Made by a program: the position numbers and the translations under genes. From Burkholderiaceae bacterium (GTDB lineage Bacteria > Pseudomonadota > Gammaproteobacteria > Burkholderiales > Burkholderiaceae_C), in NCBI GenBank assembly GCA_022702125.1, contig JAKOND010000300.1:1-32151 (forward strand): DNA of 32,151 bases, given 5' to 3'. Positions 1 through 7,100 of this stretch are shown here, piece after piece; the stretch's first letter is position 1, and every line of letters starts with the position of its first letter. Under the pieces are notes generated by a model. The model had not been told where the DNA came from and did not search any database. It saw only the letters and a program-made list of their open reading frames with translations.

Positions 1-75
1 GATCTTCGAAATGAAATTGCCTACGAGCGCAGGTATGGCTCCTTGGTCTTACCTGGCAACACATTGTACAAATAG
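1..75 (+). CDS. possible 3' end of an unknown gene (partial)
   Basis: Frame 1 is open from the window edge to a TAG stop at 73-75 and would encode a 24-residue C-terminus ending in PGNTLYK. The stretch has many charged residues but no motif I recognise. Only about half of its third codon positions are G or C, well below the genes further right. It could therefore be a transferred gene, a weakly biased gene or chance. No hairpin with a T-tract follows it on this strand; the hairpin at 177-204 points the other way. Confidence 0.3.
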   Translation, partial: DLRNEIAYERRYGSLVLPGNTLYK

Positions 76-176
76 ACACAACGCTTCTTGCGGTGCTTCG
101 TGATTTCCCGTGATCCCGCACGGGATCCGGTTGTCCGTGTGCCCGGGCGATGCTGGCCGGATAAGACACCCCGCCC

Positions 177-204
177 AAAAAAAAGCCCCGCACAAGGCGG
201 GGCT
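177..204 (-). terminator. intrinsic terminator of the PEP-CTERM gene
   Basis: Read on the minus strand there is a perfect 8-bp stem (AGCCCCGC / GCGGGGCT) with a 5-nt loop, followed directly by eight T residues. It lies 25 nt beyond the stop codon of the PEP-CTERM gene. The hairpin at 28376-28392 has the same design, with a GC stem, an ACRAG loop and a T-tract. Confidence 0.88.
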
Positions 205-229
205 CAGCGTTCCTCGGACTGGAGGGGCA

Positions 230-1012
230 TCAACGCTTCGTACGGCGGCGTGCGACGCCGACGGCAGCCAGTCCCAGGCCCAGCAGTGCCAGGGAACCCG
301 GTTCAGGCACTTGGGTGGACGGGTTGTTCACCTGGAACCCCACGACCAGGTTGTCCATCTCGAAAGCCCGGCCGGTGGTCCGGAAGCTGAAAGACGTGAA
401 CTCTTCCTGCGGAGTGAAGAACAGGTTCACGTAGATATTGCTGCTGGCGGCGCTCTGGTTTCCGGAAACGCCCTTGAAATCGTTGATCAGCTGGGTGCCG
501 GTGACGGTCGTGATCTCATTGCCTGCGGCGTTGTAGAAGATCAGGTCGTTGAACGTGTCGATCGAGCCGTAGTACAGGCCCAGGTAGTTCAGGCTGGCGG
601 TGGTGCCGCCCGTGCTCAAGGTCTTGAGCAAGCCGCTGTAGTTGAGGTTCACTTCGGCGTTCGACACGGTGCTGTTCAGGCCCGGGCCGTACAGGAAATG
701 CGTCGAGTCGTTCGCGGGTGCCGCATACACGCGGCTCAGGTTGCCGGCGGCAAAACTGTAACCGCCACCCGAAACAGTCTTGACCGCCACGTTGGAGGAA
801 GACATGGTGAAGCCGCCGGTGCCATCGGCGCGGTCGAACGTGTCGACGAAGACGTTCTTGGTGCTCTGGTTGTTCACGCCAGCCAGCTGGCTGGTCCTGC
901 CCGATCCGTCGTTCGGGACCGTGAAGTCGTACGTGATGGTAAAGGCTTGGGCTCCGGCGGCAGCGACCAGGGTTGCGGCTGCGATCAGGCTACGGCAGTA
1001 AAGATTTTTCAA
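230..1012 (-). CDS. PEP-CTERM sorting domain protein
   Basis: An exported 260-residue protein that exosortase (EpsH family) would be expected to process and anchor or release at the envelope. Residues 1-23 form a Sec signal peptide ending AGAQA. The C-terminus from about residue 235 is a textbook PEP-CTERM signal: V-P-E-P, a hydrophobic helix rich in Leu/Gly/Ala, then R-R-R-T-K-R. The middle is rich in Ser, Asn, Gly and Thr and lacks Cys, typical of secreted low-complexity PEP-CTERM proteins; I recognise no catalytic domain. The start is a TTG at 1012-1010 with an AGAGGTGA ribosome-binding site just upstream. An intrinsic terminator follows at 177-204, so the gene is probably monocistronic. 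The upstream region carries a sigma-54 type promoter (1058-1073), which fits the RpoN/PrsR control known for PEP-CTERM genes in related bacteria. No exosortase gene is visible in the window. Confidence 0.93.
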   Translation of the reverse strand: MKNLYCRSLIAAATLVAAAGAQAFTITYDFTVPNDGSGRTSQLAGVNNQSTKNVFVDTFDRADGTGGFTMSSSNVAVKTVSGGGYSFAAGNLSRVYAAPANDSTHFLYGPGLNSTVSNAEVNLNYSGLLKTLSTGGTTASLNYLGLYYGSIDTFNDLIFYNAAGNEITTVTGTQLINDFKGVSGNQSAASSNIYVNLFFTPQEEFTSFSFRTTGRAFEMDNLVVGFQVNNPSTQVPEPGSLALLGLGLAAVGVARRRTKR

Positions 1013-1057
1013 AATTCACCTCTGAATTCGGTATGGCGGGTATCTGAAAGTTATTAA

Positions 1058-1073
1058 GCAAGCGACGGGCCAA
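1058..1073 (-). promoter_or_regulatory. sigma-54 (RpoN) -24/-12 promoter for the PEP-CTERM gene
   Basis: The minus strand reads TTGGCCCGTCGCTTGC. It has the invariant GG (1071-1070) and GC (1059-1058) exactly 10 nt apart, and matches TGGCAC-N5-TTGC at all but one position. Transcription would begin near 1046, giving a leader of about 34 nt that contains the AGAGGTGA site. In PEP-CTERM bacteria many such genes are controlled by RpoN with the response regulator PrsR, so the position makes sense. Confidence 0.62.
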
Positions 1074-1120
1074 AGAAAAAAATTCATTCGCATCAAGAGC
1101 TTGAATAATATTGCCGAGCA

Positions 1121-1143
1121 CGATGTAAAAATTATCGACATCG
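1121..1143. promoter_or_regulatory. dyad upstream of the sigma-54 promoter, candidate activator site
   Basis: Inverted arms CGATGT and ACATCG are separated by 11 AT-rich nt. The centre lies about 60 nt upstream of the -24 element, the distance at which bacterial enhancer-binding proteins usually bind. The arms are short, so this could be chance. Confidence 0.3.
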
Positions 1144-1193
1144 GGAAGCAAATGCATGTTCGGCAATGCGGCCCGGCATCCTTCGTTTGCATG

Positions 1194-1229
1194 AAAAAGC
1201 CTGTGCGCCTTTGCCGGGGCGCACAGGCT
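1194..1229 (-). terminator. intrinsic terminator of the 99-aa hypothetical gene
   Basis: On the minus strand a perfect 12-bp stem (AGCCTGTGCGCC / GGCGCACAGGCT) with an 8-nt loop is followed by five T residues. It begins 45 nt after the stop codon of the gene at 1275-1574. Confidence 0.85.
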
Positions 1230-1274
1230 GTCGATCGATGACCTGCTTCCTATTTTCGGAACGTCAACCCGGCC

Positions 1275-1574
1275 TCACGCATCGGATTCCGACCCATCTG
1301 CTGCGTCGGCCGTTGCAATCGGTGCCAGGCCGTGGACGGCCCTGGCGAGTGCGTAGAGCTTCGATTTCTTGTTGTAGTAGCGTTCGAGGCGCCAGTCGTG
1401 GAGGATCTCCATGGCCACTTCGAAGGTCTTGAGATCCAGGCTGTAGAGCGAGGCGATTTTGAAGTCGATGCCATCCTCGGACTGCAGCGCCAGAACGAGT
1501 CCGGCGATGGTTTTGGAGGCTTCCGACGTGGGTTCTGACTTGAGGAGGCGACGCGCGGCTTTGTTGGAATTCAT
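1275..1574 (-). CDS. hypothetical protein, 99 aa
   Basis: A small soluble protein I cannot assign to a known family. It starts with a basic stretch (MNSNKAARRLLK), followed by a helical-looking core with alternating hydrophobic and charged residues. A Trp/Tyr/Lys-rich segment (HDWRLERYYNKKSK) lies around residues 60-75, and the tail is Ala/Asp-rich and acidic. There is no signal peptide or membrane helix. I chose the ATG at 1574 because residues before it (start at 1667) are Arg-rich and look like translated upstream DNA; no clear ribosome-binding site precedes either start. The strong terminator just downstream and the ordinary codon use argue that it is a real, separately transcribed gene. 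The size, basic start and Leu-rich core would allow a small regulatory or scaffold protein, but that is a guess. Confidence 0.72.
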   Translation of the reverse strand: MNSNKAARRLLKSEPTSEASKTIAGLVLALQSEDGIDFKIASLYSLDLKTFEVAMEILHDWRLERYYNKKSKLYALARAVHGLAPIATADAADGSESDA

Positions 1575-1711
1575 AGGGTATGGGAATGAGGTTCGGATCG
1601 GGAGATCGTCACCGGTCTGGGCTCGAAACCGACGGCGCGTTCCGCGCGATCGGTCGCATGTGCTCATATATCGAAGCCCGGAGTTTCAGTTACCCACATG
1701 AACTAAAAGTG

Positions 1712-1737
1712 AAAACACCGGAGCGCGAGGCCCGGTG
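1712..1737 (-). terminator. probable terminator of the 1871-3782 operon
   Basis: On the minus strand CACCGG and CCGGTG pair around a 10-nt loop and are followed by TTTTCACTTTT. It lies about 133 nt past the stop at 1871. The rest of the 296-nt gap 1575-1870 shows no ORF with coding character. It must hold the promoter of the 1275-1574 gene, but I cannot pinpoint one. Confidence 0.5.
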
Positions 1738-1870
1738 ACCGTCTTCCCCCTTTGTTCCAGTCCGCCCGGCGGCACGATCGAGACGATGTCGGCTTCGATC
1801 GGGCCTGGGCGAAGCACGCCGCATGCATGCCGTAGCGCCGCGGACGGGCCGCCCGGGCGTGGTCGGGGGC

Positions 1871-2779
1871 TCAGCCCCGGTAGCCGCGGCCCTTGTCCAG
1901 CAGCTCCGGCGTGCCGATCAGGCCGTTGAGCTCGTCGAAGTCGAACATCTCGTCGCGCATGGCCCGGGTGCTGCCGTGCCGGCGCACGCTGGCGTAGTAG
2001 CGCTGCAGCTGCTTCGCGGCGAAGCGGGCGGTGCCGCCGGGGTAGATCACGATGCGGTAGCCGCGCGCGCCCAGTTCGTCGGCCGACTGGACTGGCGTCT
2101 TGCCACCCTCGACCATGTTGGCCAGCATCGGGACGCGGTGCGCGAAGCGGCCGCAGACCCGGTCCATGTCCTCGGCCGTGCGCACCGCCTCGACGAACAG
2201 GGCGTCCACGCCGCAGGCGAGGTAGGCTTCCGCGCGCTCCATCGCGGCGTCCAGGCCCTCGACGGCGACCGCGTCGGTGCGCGCCAGGATCAGCGTGCCG
2301 GCGTCGTGGCGCGCGTCGAGCGCGGCCCGGAGCTTGCCGCACATCTCGGCGGTCGACACCACCGCCTTGTCTTCCAGGTGGCCGCAGCGCTTGGGGAAGG
2401 TCTGGTCCTCCAGCTGGATCATGGCGGCGCCGGCGCGCTCGAAGTCGCGCACCGTGCGCTGGGTGTTGAGCGCGTTGCCGAAGCCGGTGTCGGCATCGAC
2501 GATGACCGGGACGCCCACCCGGTCGGTGATGCGCGCCAGGGTGTCGGCCGCCTCCTTGGCGGTGGTGAGGCCGACGTCGGAGCGGCCGAACTGGGTGTAG
2601 GCCACCGCGCCGCCGGAGAGGTAGACCGCCTCGAAGCCGGCCTGCTCCGCGATCAGGGCGGTGAGCGCGTCGTAGACGCCGGGGGCCAGCAGGGCGGGCG
2701 CATGCCGCAGGCGGTCGCGCAGCGACGCGGGGACGGACGGGGCCGGCGAGGGCGGCAGCGGAGGCGGGGTCATGGGCAT
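1871..2779 (-). CDS. isocitrate lyase/PEP mutase superfamily lyase
   Basis: A 302-residue TIM-barrel enzyme of the isocitrate lyase / phosphoenolpyruvate mutase superfamily. Such enzymes make or break C-C or C-P bonds next to a carboxylate, using Mg2+. Visible landmarks are the Mg-binding VDADTGFGN (D95, D97), QLED (E124, D125), the lyase signature P-K-R-C-G-H (K130-H134) and ARTDA (R167, D169). The K-R-C-G-H loop with catalytic Cys132 is the pattern of C-C lyases (methylisocitrate, dimethylmalate and isocitrate lyases) rather than of PEP mutase. The exact substrate cannot be read; oxaloacetate decarboxylase-like activity is an alternative. The start MPM at 2779 is preceded by AGGA at suitable distance. 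It lies 40 nt downstream of a Bug receptor gene and is almost certainly co-transcribed with it, suggesting that the imported acid or its derivative is the substrate. Confidence 0.9.
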   Translation of the reverse strand: MPMTPPPLPPSPAPSVPASLRDRLRHAPALLAPGVYDALTALIAEQAGFEAVYLSGGAVAYTQFGRSDVGLTTAKEAADTLARITDRVGVPVIVDADTGFGNALNTQRTVRDFERAGAAMIQLEDQTFPKRCGHLEDKAVVSTAEMCGKLRAALDARHDAGTLILARTDAVAVEGLDAAMERAEAYLACGVDALFVEAVRTAEDMDRVCGRFAHRVPMLANMVEGGKTPVQSADELGARGYRIVIYPGGTARFAAKQLQRYYASVRRHGSTRAMRDEMFDFDELNGLIGTPELLDKGRGYRG

Positions 2780-2819
2780 GCGGTCGTTCCTGGCGCGGTG
2801 GCGGTGGCGGTAGGACGGG

Positions 2820-3782
2820 TCATTCGGGCTTGGCGCCGGTGGCGGCCACCACCTTGCCCCAGCGCACGATCTCGCTGCGCACGAAGCGGTCGAATTCCGC
2901 CGGCGGCAGGTTGAGCGCCACCAGGCTCTCGGAGGCGAGCCGCTGGCGCACGGCCGGGGCATCGAGCGCCTCGCGCGCCGCCTGGGCGTACTGCGCGACC
3001 AGGGCCGCCGGCATCTTCGCGGGGCCGAACAGGCCGTACCAGGCGCTGTACTCGAAGCCCGGGAGCGTCTCGGCGATGGCCGGGATCTGCGGGTAGAGCG
3101 GCAGCCGCTTGCCGCTGCTCACGCCCAGGGCCTTGAGCCTGCCGCCCTTGAGCAGTTCCTGCGCAGAGGCCATGCCCGAGAAGGTCAGGTCGATCTGCCC
3201 GGACATCGTGTCCGCCAGCGCCGGGCCGGTGCCCTTGTAGGGGATGCTGGCGATGTCGATGCCCGCGCTGCGCTTGAGCATCTCGCCGGCCAGGTGGTTG
3301 GCGCCGCCGATGCCGGCGATGGCGATGTTGAGCTTGCCCGGGCGCGACTTGGCCAGCGCGATCAGCTCCGGGAGGTCCTTGGCCGGCAGGTCGGGCCGGG
3401 CCACCAGCACGGCGGGCGCGCTGGCCACGCCGAACAGGGGCGTGAAGTCCTTGACCGGATCGAAGGGCAGGCTGGGGTAGAGCGAGGCGTTGATCGCGTG
3501 GCTGGTGTAGCTCAGGAGCAGGGTGCTCCCGTCGGGCGACGCCGTGGCGGTGGCCTGCGCGGCGATGTTGCCCGCGGCCCCCGGCCGGTTCTCGACGATG
3601 ACCTGACGGCCCAGGGTGCGGGTCATCTCCTGGGCGAGGGCGCGCGCCACGAGGTCGGTGCCGCCGCCGGGCGTGGCGCCCACCAGCAGCCGCACGGGCT
3701 GGCCCTGCGCCAGGGCGCCGCGCGCCGGAAGGCCGCCGGCCGCGGCGGCGGCGAGGAGCGTCAGAAGGTCGCGTCGTTGCAT
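2820..3782 (-). CDS. Bug-family (TctC) periplasmic solute receptor
   Basis: A 320-residue extracytoplasmic receptor of the Bug/TctC family, which captures small carboxylates for tripartite tricarboxylate transporters or for signalling. The N-terminus MQRRDLLTLL followed by an Ala/Gly-rich stretch and ALAQ is a signal peptide with a twin-arginine look. The family hallmarks are present: VRLLVGATPGGGTDLVAR, VIVENRPGAAGNIAA, FDPVKDFTP, SIPYKGTGPAL, and a C-terminal FDRFVRSEIVRWGKVV. Length is normal. It is followed after 40 nt by the lyase gene at 1871-2779 and preceded by the dioxygenase gene, from which a terminator-like hairpin (3846-3869) separates it. No TctA or TctB gene is nearby. The ligand is unknown. 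Confidence 0.95.
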   Translation of the reverse strand: MQRRDLLTLLAAAAAGGLPARGALAQGQPVRLLVGATPGGGTDLVARALAQEMTRTLGRQVIVENRPGAAGNIAAQATATASPDGSTLLLSYTSHAINASLYPSLPFDPVKDFTPLFGVASAPAVLVARPDLPAKDLPELIALAKSRPGKLNIAIAGIGGANHLAGEMLKRSAGIDIASIPYKGTGPALADTMSGQIDLTFSGMASAQELLKGGRLKALGVSSGKRLPLYPQIPAIAETLPGFEYSAWYGLFGPAKMPAALVAQYAQAAREALDAPAVRQRLASESLVALNLPPAEFDRFVRSEIVRWGKVVAATGAKPE

Positions 3783-3845
3783 GCGTGTCTCTCTTTCTTC
3801 GGGGATCGTTCTCGCGGGCGGCGCCGGGGCGCGGCGCCAACGCCG

Positions 3846-3869
3846 AAAAGGCGAAGCCGCGGCTTCGCC
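3846..3869 (-). terminator. terminator or attenuator hairpin after the dioxygenase gene
   Basis: A perfect 20-nt palindrome GGCGAAGCCGCGGCTTCGCC (3850-3869) is followed on the minus strand by TTTT. It begins 18 nt after the stop codon at 3888 and lies between the dioxygenase and the Bug gene. It would end or reduce read-through from one into the other. The T-tract is short. Confidence 0.6.
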
Positions 3870-3887
3870 TGCGGGGCGCGGCCGCGG

Positions 3888-5027
3888 TCAGGCGCCGAGC
3901 AGCTCCGCCATCTCTTCCTTGCGGACGACGGGCTTCCAGGCGCGGATCGGCATGCCCAGGACGGCGGCCTGGCGCCGCTCGTAGTCCAGGAACTCCTGCG
4001 AGATGGAGCTGCCGCGCACCCCGCCGCGCACCGCGCCGGCGCGCACGTCGCCGTAGTACTCGGCCCACTGCGGCGGCAGCGGCTGCGAGCCCGGCACCGA
4101 CAGCCAGAGCCGCAGCAGGTGGCGCTTCTGGTCCTGCTCCTCGAAATCCTCGAAAGGCGTGCGCGAATGCAGGGTGACGTAGTTGTTGAGCAGCTGCATG
4201 TCGCCGCGCTCCAGCTGCATCGAGTAGCACAGCTCGTCGCCGGGCATGAGCCGGTCGAGCAGGTCCAGCGCCTCCTCCTGCGGCGGCGTCAGGCGCGGCA
4301 CCTCGGGGAAGTCGCGCTGCGCGGCCAGGGTGTTCTTGCGGTTGGTGCGCGCGCAGAAGAACATCGGGTCGTCGCCGAGGATCGGGCAGCGGTAGAAGGG
4401 CGGCTGCGACGGGTCCTGCGTGCCCTGGTAGCTGTGGAACCAGGGCTGCTGCAGCACCGGCACCAGGTCCGGCCGCAGCTGCGCCACCCGGTCGCGCAGC
4501 GCGATGGAGCTGATCACCTTGCTCGTGCCGCCGGTCTTGGCGGTGCGCCGGCACAGCAGCGCCACCACGTCGCAGGAGTCCTGGTGGAAGTCCAGGCCGG
4601 CGTTGGTGTTGTAGCCGCGACCGCCCTTGACCTTGTAGTCGGCGCCCTCGTCGCGCACGTCGTTGATGCACTGGCTGGCCCGGTTCTGGGTGCGGCCGAC
4701 GCCCATGTAGAGGCTCATGCCCCAGTAGGCCAGGCGGGTGTCGGCCTCGGTCCACTCGTCGACCGGGAAGCCCTTGACCAGGCACATGCCCCAGCGGCCC
4801 TGGGTGGTGGCGATGGCGCGCTCCAGGGCGCGGCGGGAGGCCTCGGGCAGCGGGAAATCGGCCTGCTCCAGCGCGAGCAGGTCCTTGCCGGTGGCGCGGG
4901 CATGGACGAGGGCGGCGCGGAAGCCGTCGGTCTCCTCGGCCGTCAGGCGCTGGACCCAGCCGGTGTCGCGGGCGACGTCGGCGGCGGTCCAGGCGCGGGG
5001 GCCGAAGGCGGGGGCGGGTGCGTTCAT
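3888..5027 (-). CDS. TauD/TfdA-family Fe(II)/2-oxoglutarate dioxygenase
   Basis: A 379-residue enzyme of the TauD/TfdA family, which hydroxylates a substrate while converting 2-oxoglutarate and O2 to succinate and CO2. The iron ligands are visible as H148-x-D150 (LDFHQDSCD) and distal H287 (NNYVTLHSRTPF). An Arg-rich segment (R302, R306 in KRHLLRLWLS) fits 2-oxoglutarate binding. The protein is longer than classical TauD (about 280 aa), with some 100 extra N-terminal residues, so I do not call it taurine dioxygenase. It resembles the larger uncharacterised group with the R-T-P-F-E-D stretch after the distal His. It diverges from a LysR regulator at 5125 across a 97-nt gap and is likely controlled by it. 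The start at 5027 gives MNAPAPAF; AGGAG lies upstream. Its neighbours, a Bug receptor and a C-C lyase, suggest a short route for a carboxylated substrate. Confidence 0.9.
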   Translation of the reverse strand: MNAPAPAFGPRAWTAADVARDTGWVQRLTAEETDGFRAALVHARATGKDLLALEQADFPLPEASRRALERAIATTQGRWGMCLVKGFPVDEWTEADTRLAYWGMSLYMGVGRTQNRASQCINDVRDEGADYKVKGGRGYNTNAGLDFHQDSCDVVALLCRRTAKTGGTSKVISSIALRDRVAQLRPDLVPVLQQPWFHSYQGTQDPSQPPFYRCPILGDDPMFFCARTNRKNTLAAQRDFPEVPRLTPPQEEALDLLDRLMPGDELCYSMQLERGDMQLLNNYVTLHSRTPFEDFEEQDQKRHLLRLWLSVPGSQPLPPQWAEYYGDVRAGAVRGGVRGSSISQEFLDYERRQAAVLGMPIRAWKPVVRKEEMAELLGA

Positions 5028-5124
5028 GGCGTGTCTCCTGGTGGGCGATGCGATGGACGCAGTCTAGGCACGCGGAGCCGTTCAGAATAGCGAGGGTATT
5101 TGACGTATTCCATAAGGGTTCTTG

Positions 5125-6057
5125 ATGAAGATCGAAGCCTTCGCCACCCTGGACGCCGTGCTGCGCCACGGCTCCTTCGCCGCCGCGGCGGCCGAGCGCC
5201 ACGTCACGCCGAGCGCGGTCAGCATGCAGATGAAGCAGCTGGAGCGCTACATGGGCCAGACGCTGTTCGACCGTTCGGGCCTGCAGGTGCGCCCCGGCGC
5301 GCTGGCGCGCGAACTGGCGGAGGTGATGCGCGCGCCGCTGCAGGGGCTGGAGCAGTTGCGCAAGCGCGGCAGCGTCGTGGTCGAGGGCGTGGTCCGGCTG
5401 GGCGTGATCGAGTCGATGCAGCCGGTGGTGCTGCCGGCCACCATGCGCCTGCTGCGGGAGCGGCACCCGCGCCTGGAACTGCGGCCGGCGCGCGGGCGCA
5501 GCAGCGGCCTGACCGCCAGCGTCAAGGCCGGCGAGCTGGACGCCGCGCTGGTGGCCGAGCCCGAGCGCGGCGGCTCCGCGCGGCTGCTATGGCGCGAGAT
5601 GATGCGGCGCGAGCTGGTGCTGGTGGCGCCGCCCGCGGCCACCGAGACCTCGCTGGCCGCGCTGTTCCGCAGCTACGAATGGATCCGCTACGACCGCGCC
5701 ACCGTCACCGGCGCGATGGCGGCGCAGTTCGTCGGCGCGCAGCTCGGCGAGATCCGCAGCAGCCTCGAATTCGACAGCGCCGCCGCCATCGTGGCGATGG
5801 TGAGCGCCGGGCTGGGCATCTCGATCGTGCAGATCGCCGATCCGTCCCTGCTGCGCAGCTACCCGGTGCGGGTGGTGCGGCTCGGGCGCGGGGCGCCGGT
5901 GCTGCGGCTCTCGCTGGTGATGCGCAAGGACGACGCGGACAGCCGTCCGCTCGAAGCCCTGCACGACGCGATGCGCGCCGCCTGCCAGGACATCGCTCCC
6001 GCGGCGTCGACGCGTTCCCCGGCAGCGCGTTCCTCATCGCCGCGGCGTCCGGCCTGA
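5125..6057 (+). CDS. LysR-family transcriptional regulator
   Basis: A 310-residue LysR-type regulator. Residues 3-62 form the winged helix-turn-helix (SFAAAAAERHVTPSAVSMQM is the core). The rest is the periplasmic-binding-like effector domain, with typical segments such as VVRLGVIESM, LDAALVAEPE and MVSAGLGISIV. The ATG at 5125 was preferred over the TTG at 5122 because AAGGG sits six nt before it. It is transcribed away from the dioxygenase gene, the usual arrangement for a LysR protein controlling its divergent neighbour. The 97-nt gap has an AT-rich stretch (5087-5115) with a repeated GTATT, where a binding site could lie, but no clean T-N11-A dyad. Its 3' end overlaps the opposite LysR gene by 24 nt. 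Confidence 0.95.
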   Translation: MKIEAFATLDAVLRHGSFAAAAAERHVTPSAVSMQMKQLERYMGQTLFDRSGLQVRPGALARELAEVMRAPLQGLEQLRKRGSVVVEGVVRLGVIESMQPVVLPATMRLLRERHPRLELRPARGRSSGLTASVKAGELDAALVAEPERGGSARLLWREMMRRELVLVAPPAATETSLAALFRSYEWIRYDRATVTGAMAAQFVGAQLGEIRSSLEFDSAAAIVAMVSAGLGISIVQIADPSLLRSYPVRVVRLGRGAPVLRLSLVMRKDDADSRPLEALHDAMRAACQDIAPAASTRSPAARSSSPRRPA

Positions 6058-6984
6058 CGGGACGGCGCGTGCCGCCGCCGGGGCATCGGGCGCGGCCCGC
6101 CGGTGCGCCGCGACCAGCGCGTCGTGGAAGGCTTGCGCCGCCGCGCCCGCGGGCCGGCCGCGCCGGCGCACGATGCCCACGTGGCGCACCAGCGCCGGCT
6201 CGACCAGCGGGATGCCGACCAGGGACGCGCCCGCCCCGCCCGACAGCGACAGCCGGGGCACCGCGCCCACCCCGACGCCGGCCGCGATCAGGCTGAGCTG
6301 CGCCGGCACGTGCTGGACCTCGCAGGTCCAGCGCGGGCGGGCCGCCACGTGCGCCAGGCCCTGGTCCATCAGCAGCCGGTTGCCGCTGCCGGGCGCGAGC
6401 ACCACGCAGGCGTGCTCGGCCAGTTCGGCCCAGCGCACCCGCCGCTTGCGGGCCAGCGGATGGTCGGGCCGGCAGGCCAGCACGAAGGGTTCGGCCGCCA
6501 GCGGCTCGAACTCCAGGTCGGGCTCCCGCATGCCCAGGTAGGTGATGCCGAAATCGGCCTCCGAGCGCGCCACCGACAGCAGGATGTCCGCCGCCGTCTG
6601 GTCGAGCAGCCGCACCCGGATGCCGGGGAAGCGCTGGTGGAAGTCGCGCACCACGCCGGCCACGAAGTTGTCCACCGCCGAGGGGATGCAGGCGACCGTC
6701 ACCAGCCCGTGGATCCGCTCCGACAGGTCCACCATGCCGAGCAGGGCCGCTTCCAGCTCGCCCAGCACGTGGCGGGCGCGCGGCAGGAAGGCCCGGCCCA
6801 TCGCATTGAGTTCGACCTTGCGGGTGGTGCGCTCGAACAGCCGGAACCCCAGGGCCTGCTCCAGCTTGTCCACCCGGCGCGAGAGCGCCGGCTGCGACAG
6901 GTGCAGCGCCTCGGAGGCCGCGCGGAAGCTGGCGAGATCGGCCACGGCGACGAAGGCGCGCAGATCGGACAGATCGAAATTCAT
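6034..6984 (-). CDS. LysR-family transcriptional regulator
   Basis: A 316-residue LysR-type regulator. The helix-turn-helix lies at about residues 19-40 (SFRAASEALHLSQPALSRRV) with the classic FRLFERTTRKVELNAMG that follows. The effector-binding domain contains VTVACIPSAVDNFVA, ADFGITYLG and VGVGAVPRLSL. The C-terminal 30 residues are Ala/Pro/Arg-rich and partly read antisense to the neighbouring LysR gene, with a 24-nt tail-to-tail overlap. It diverges from the two Bug receptors and dehydrogenase starting at 7101, which it probably controls. No ribosome-binding site precedes the ATG. A promoter at 6991-7018 would start transcription on the A of that ATG, so the mRNA may be leaderless. Confidence 0.95.
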   Translation of the reverse strand: MNFDLSDLRAFVAVADLASFRAASEALHLSQPALSRRVDKLEQALGFRLFERTTRKVELNAMGRAFLPRARHVLGELEAALLGMVDLSERIHGLVTVACIPSAVDNFVAGVVRDFHQRFPGIRVRLLDQTAADILLSVARSEADFGITYLGMREPDLEFEPLAAEPFVLACRPDHPLARKRRVRWAELAEHACVVLAPGSGNRLLMDQGLAHVAARPRWTCEVQHVPAQLSLIAAGVGVGAVPRLSLSGGAGASLVGIPLVEPALVRHVGIVRRRGRPAGAAAQAFHDALVAAHRRAAPDAPAAARAVPSGRTPRR

Positions 6985-6990
6985 GCGTGG

Positions 6991-7018
6991 ATCGTATCAA
7001 TGGGAAGGTTTTTTGCAA
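6991..7018 (-). promoter_or_regulatory. candidate sigma-70 promoter giving a leaderless LysR mRNA
   Basis: On the minus strand TTGCAA (7018-7013), a 16-nt spacer and TACGAT (6996-6991) resemble -35/-10 elements. Counting about seven nt past the -10 puts the start site on the first base of the LysR ATG at 6984. The absence of a ribosome-binding site agrees with this. Confidence 0.45.
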
Positions 7019-7100
7019 TTTACAGCAGATGGCCGCCGATCGATCATTCGCCGCATCGCCCGCCGGGCCTCCGGCGCGGCGGAACCCGACGGAGACACGA

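Noticed and set aside
107-127. Two alternative hairpins (CCCGTG/CACGGG and GATCCCG/CGGGATC) after the left-edge partial gene
   Set aside because: They are mutually exclusive, one has a 2-nt loop, and no T-tract follows; not enough for a terminator call.
1871-2779. Calling the enzyme a PEP mutase or phosphonate enzyme
   Set aside because: The K-R-C-G-H catalytic loop is that of C-C lyases, and no phosphonate genes are near.
3888-5027. Calling the dioxygenase TauD (taurine)
   Set aside because: It is 379 residues with a long N-terminal extension, and no tauABC or sulfur genes are near.
5028-5124. Promoters and a LysR T-N11-A site in the dioxygenase/LysR gap
   Set aside because: AT-rich with a repeated GTATT, but no clear dyad or well-spaced -35/-10 pair on either strand.
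2770-5466. Very long open frames such as 2770-5466 (minus), 3294-5090 (plus), 14926-16905 (plus) and 23587-25314 (plus)
   Set aside because: They lie opposite or out of frame to genes with clear motifs and consist of Arg/Ala/Gly/Pro-rich sequence typical of shadow frames in GC-rich DNA.
6034-6057. 24-nt tail overlap of the two LysR genes as a sign of fusion or antisense control
   Set aside because: Short convergent overlaps are common in compact GC-rich genomes, and both proteins are complete.
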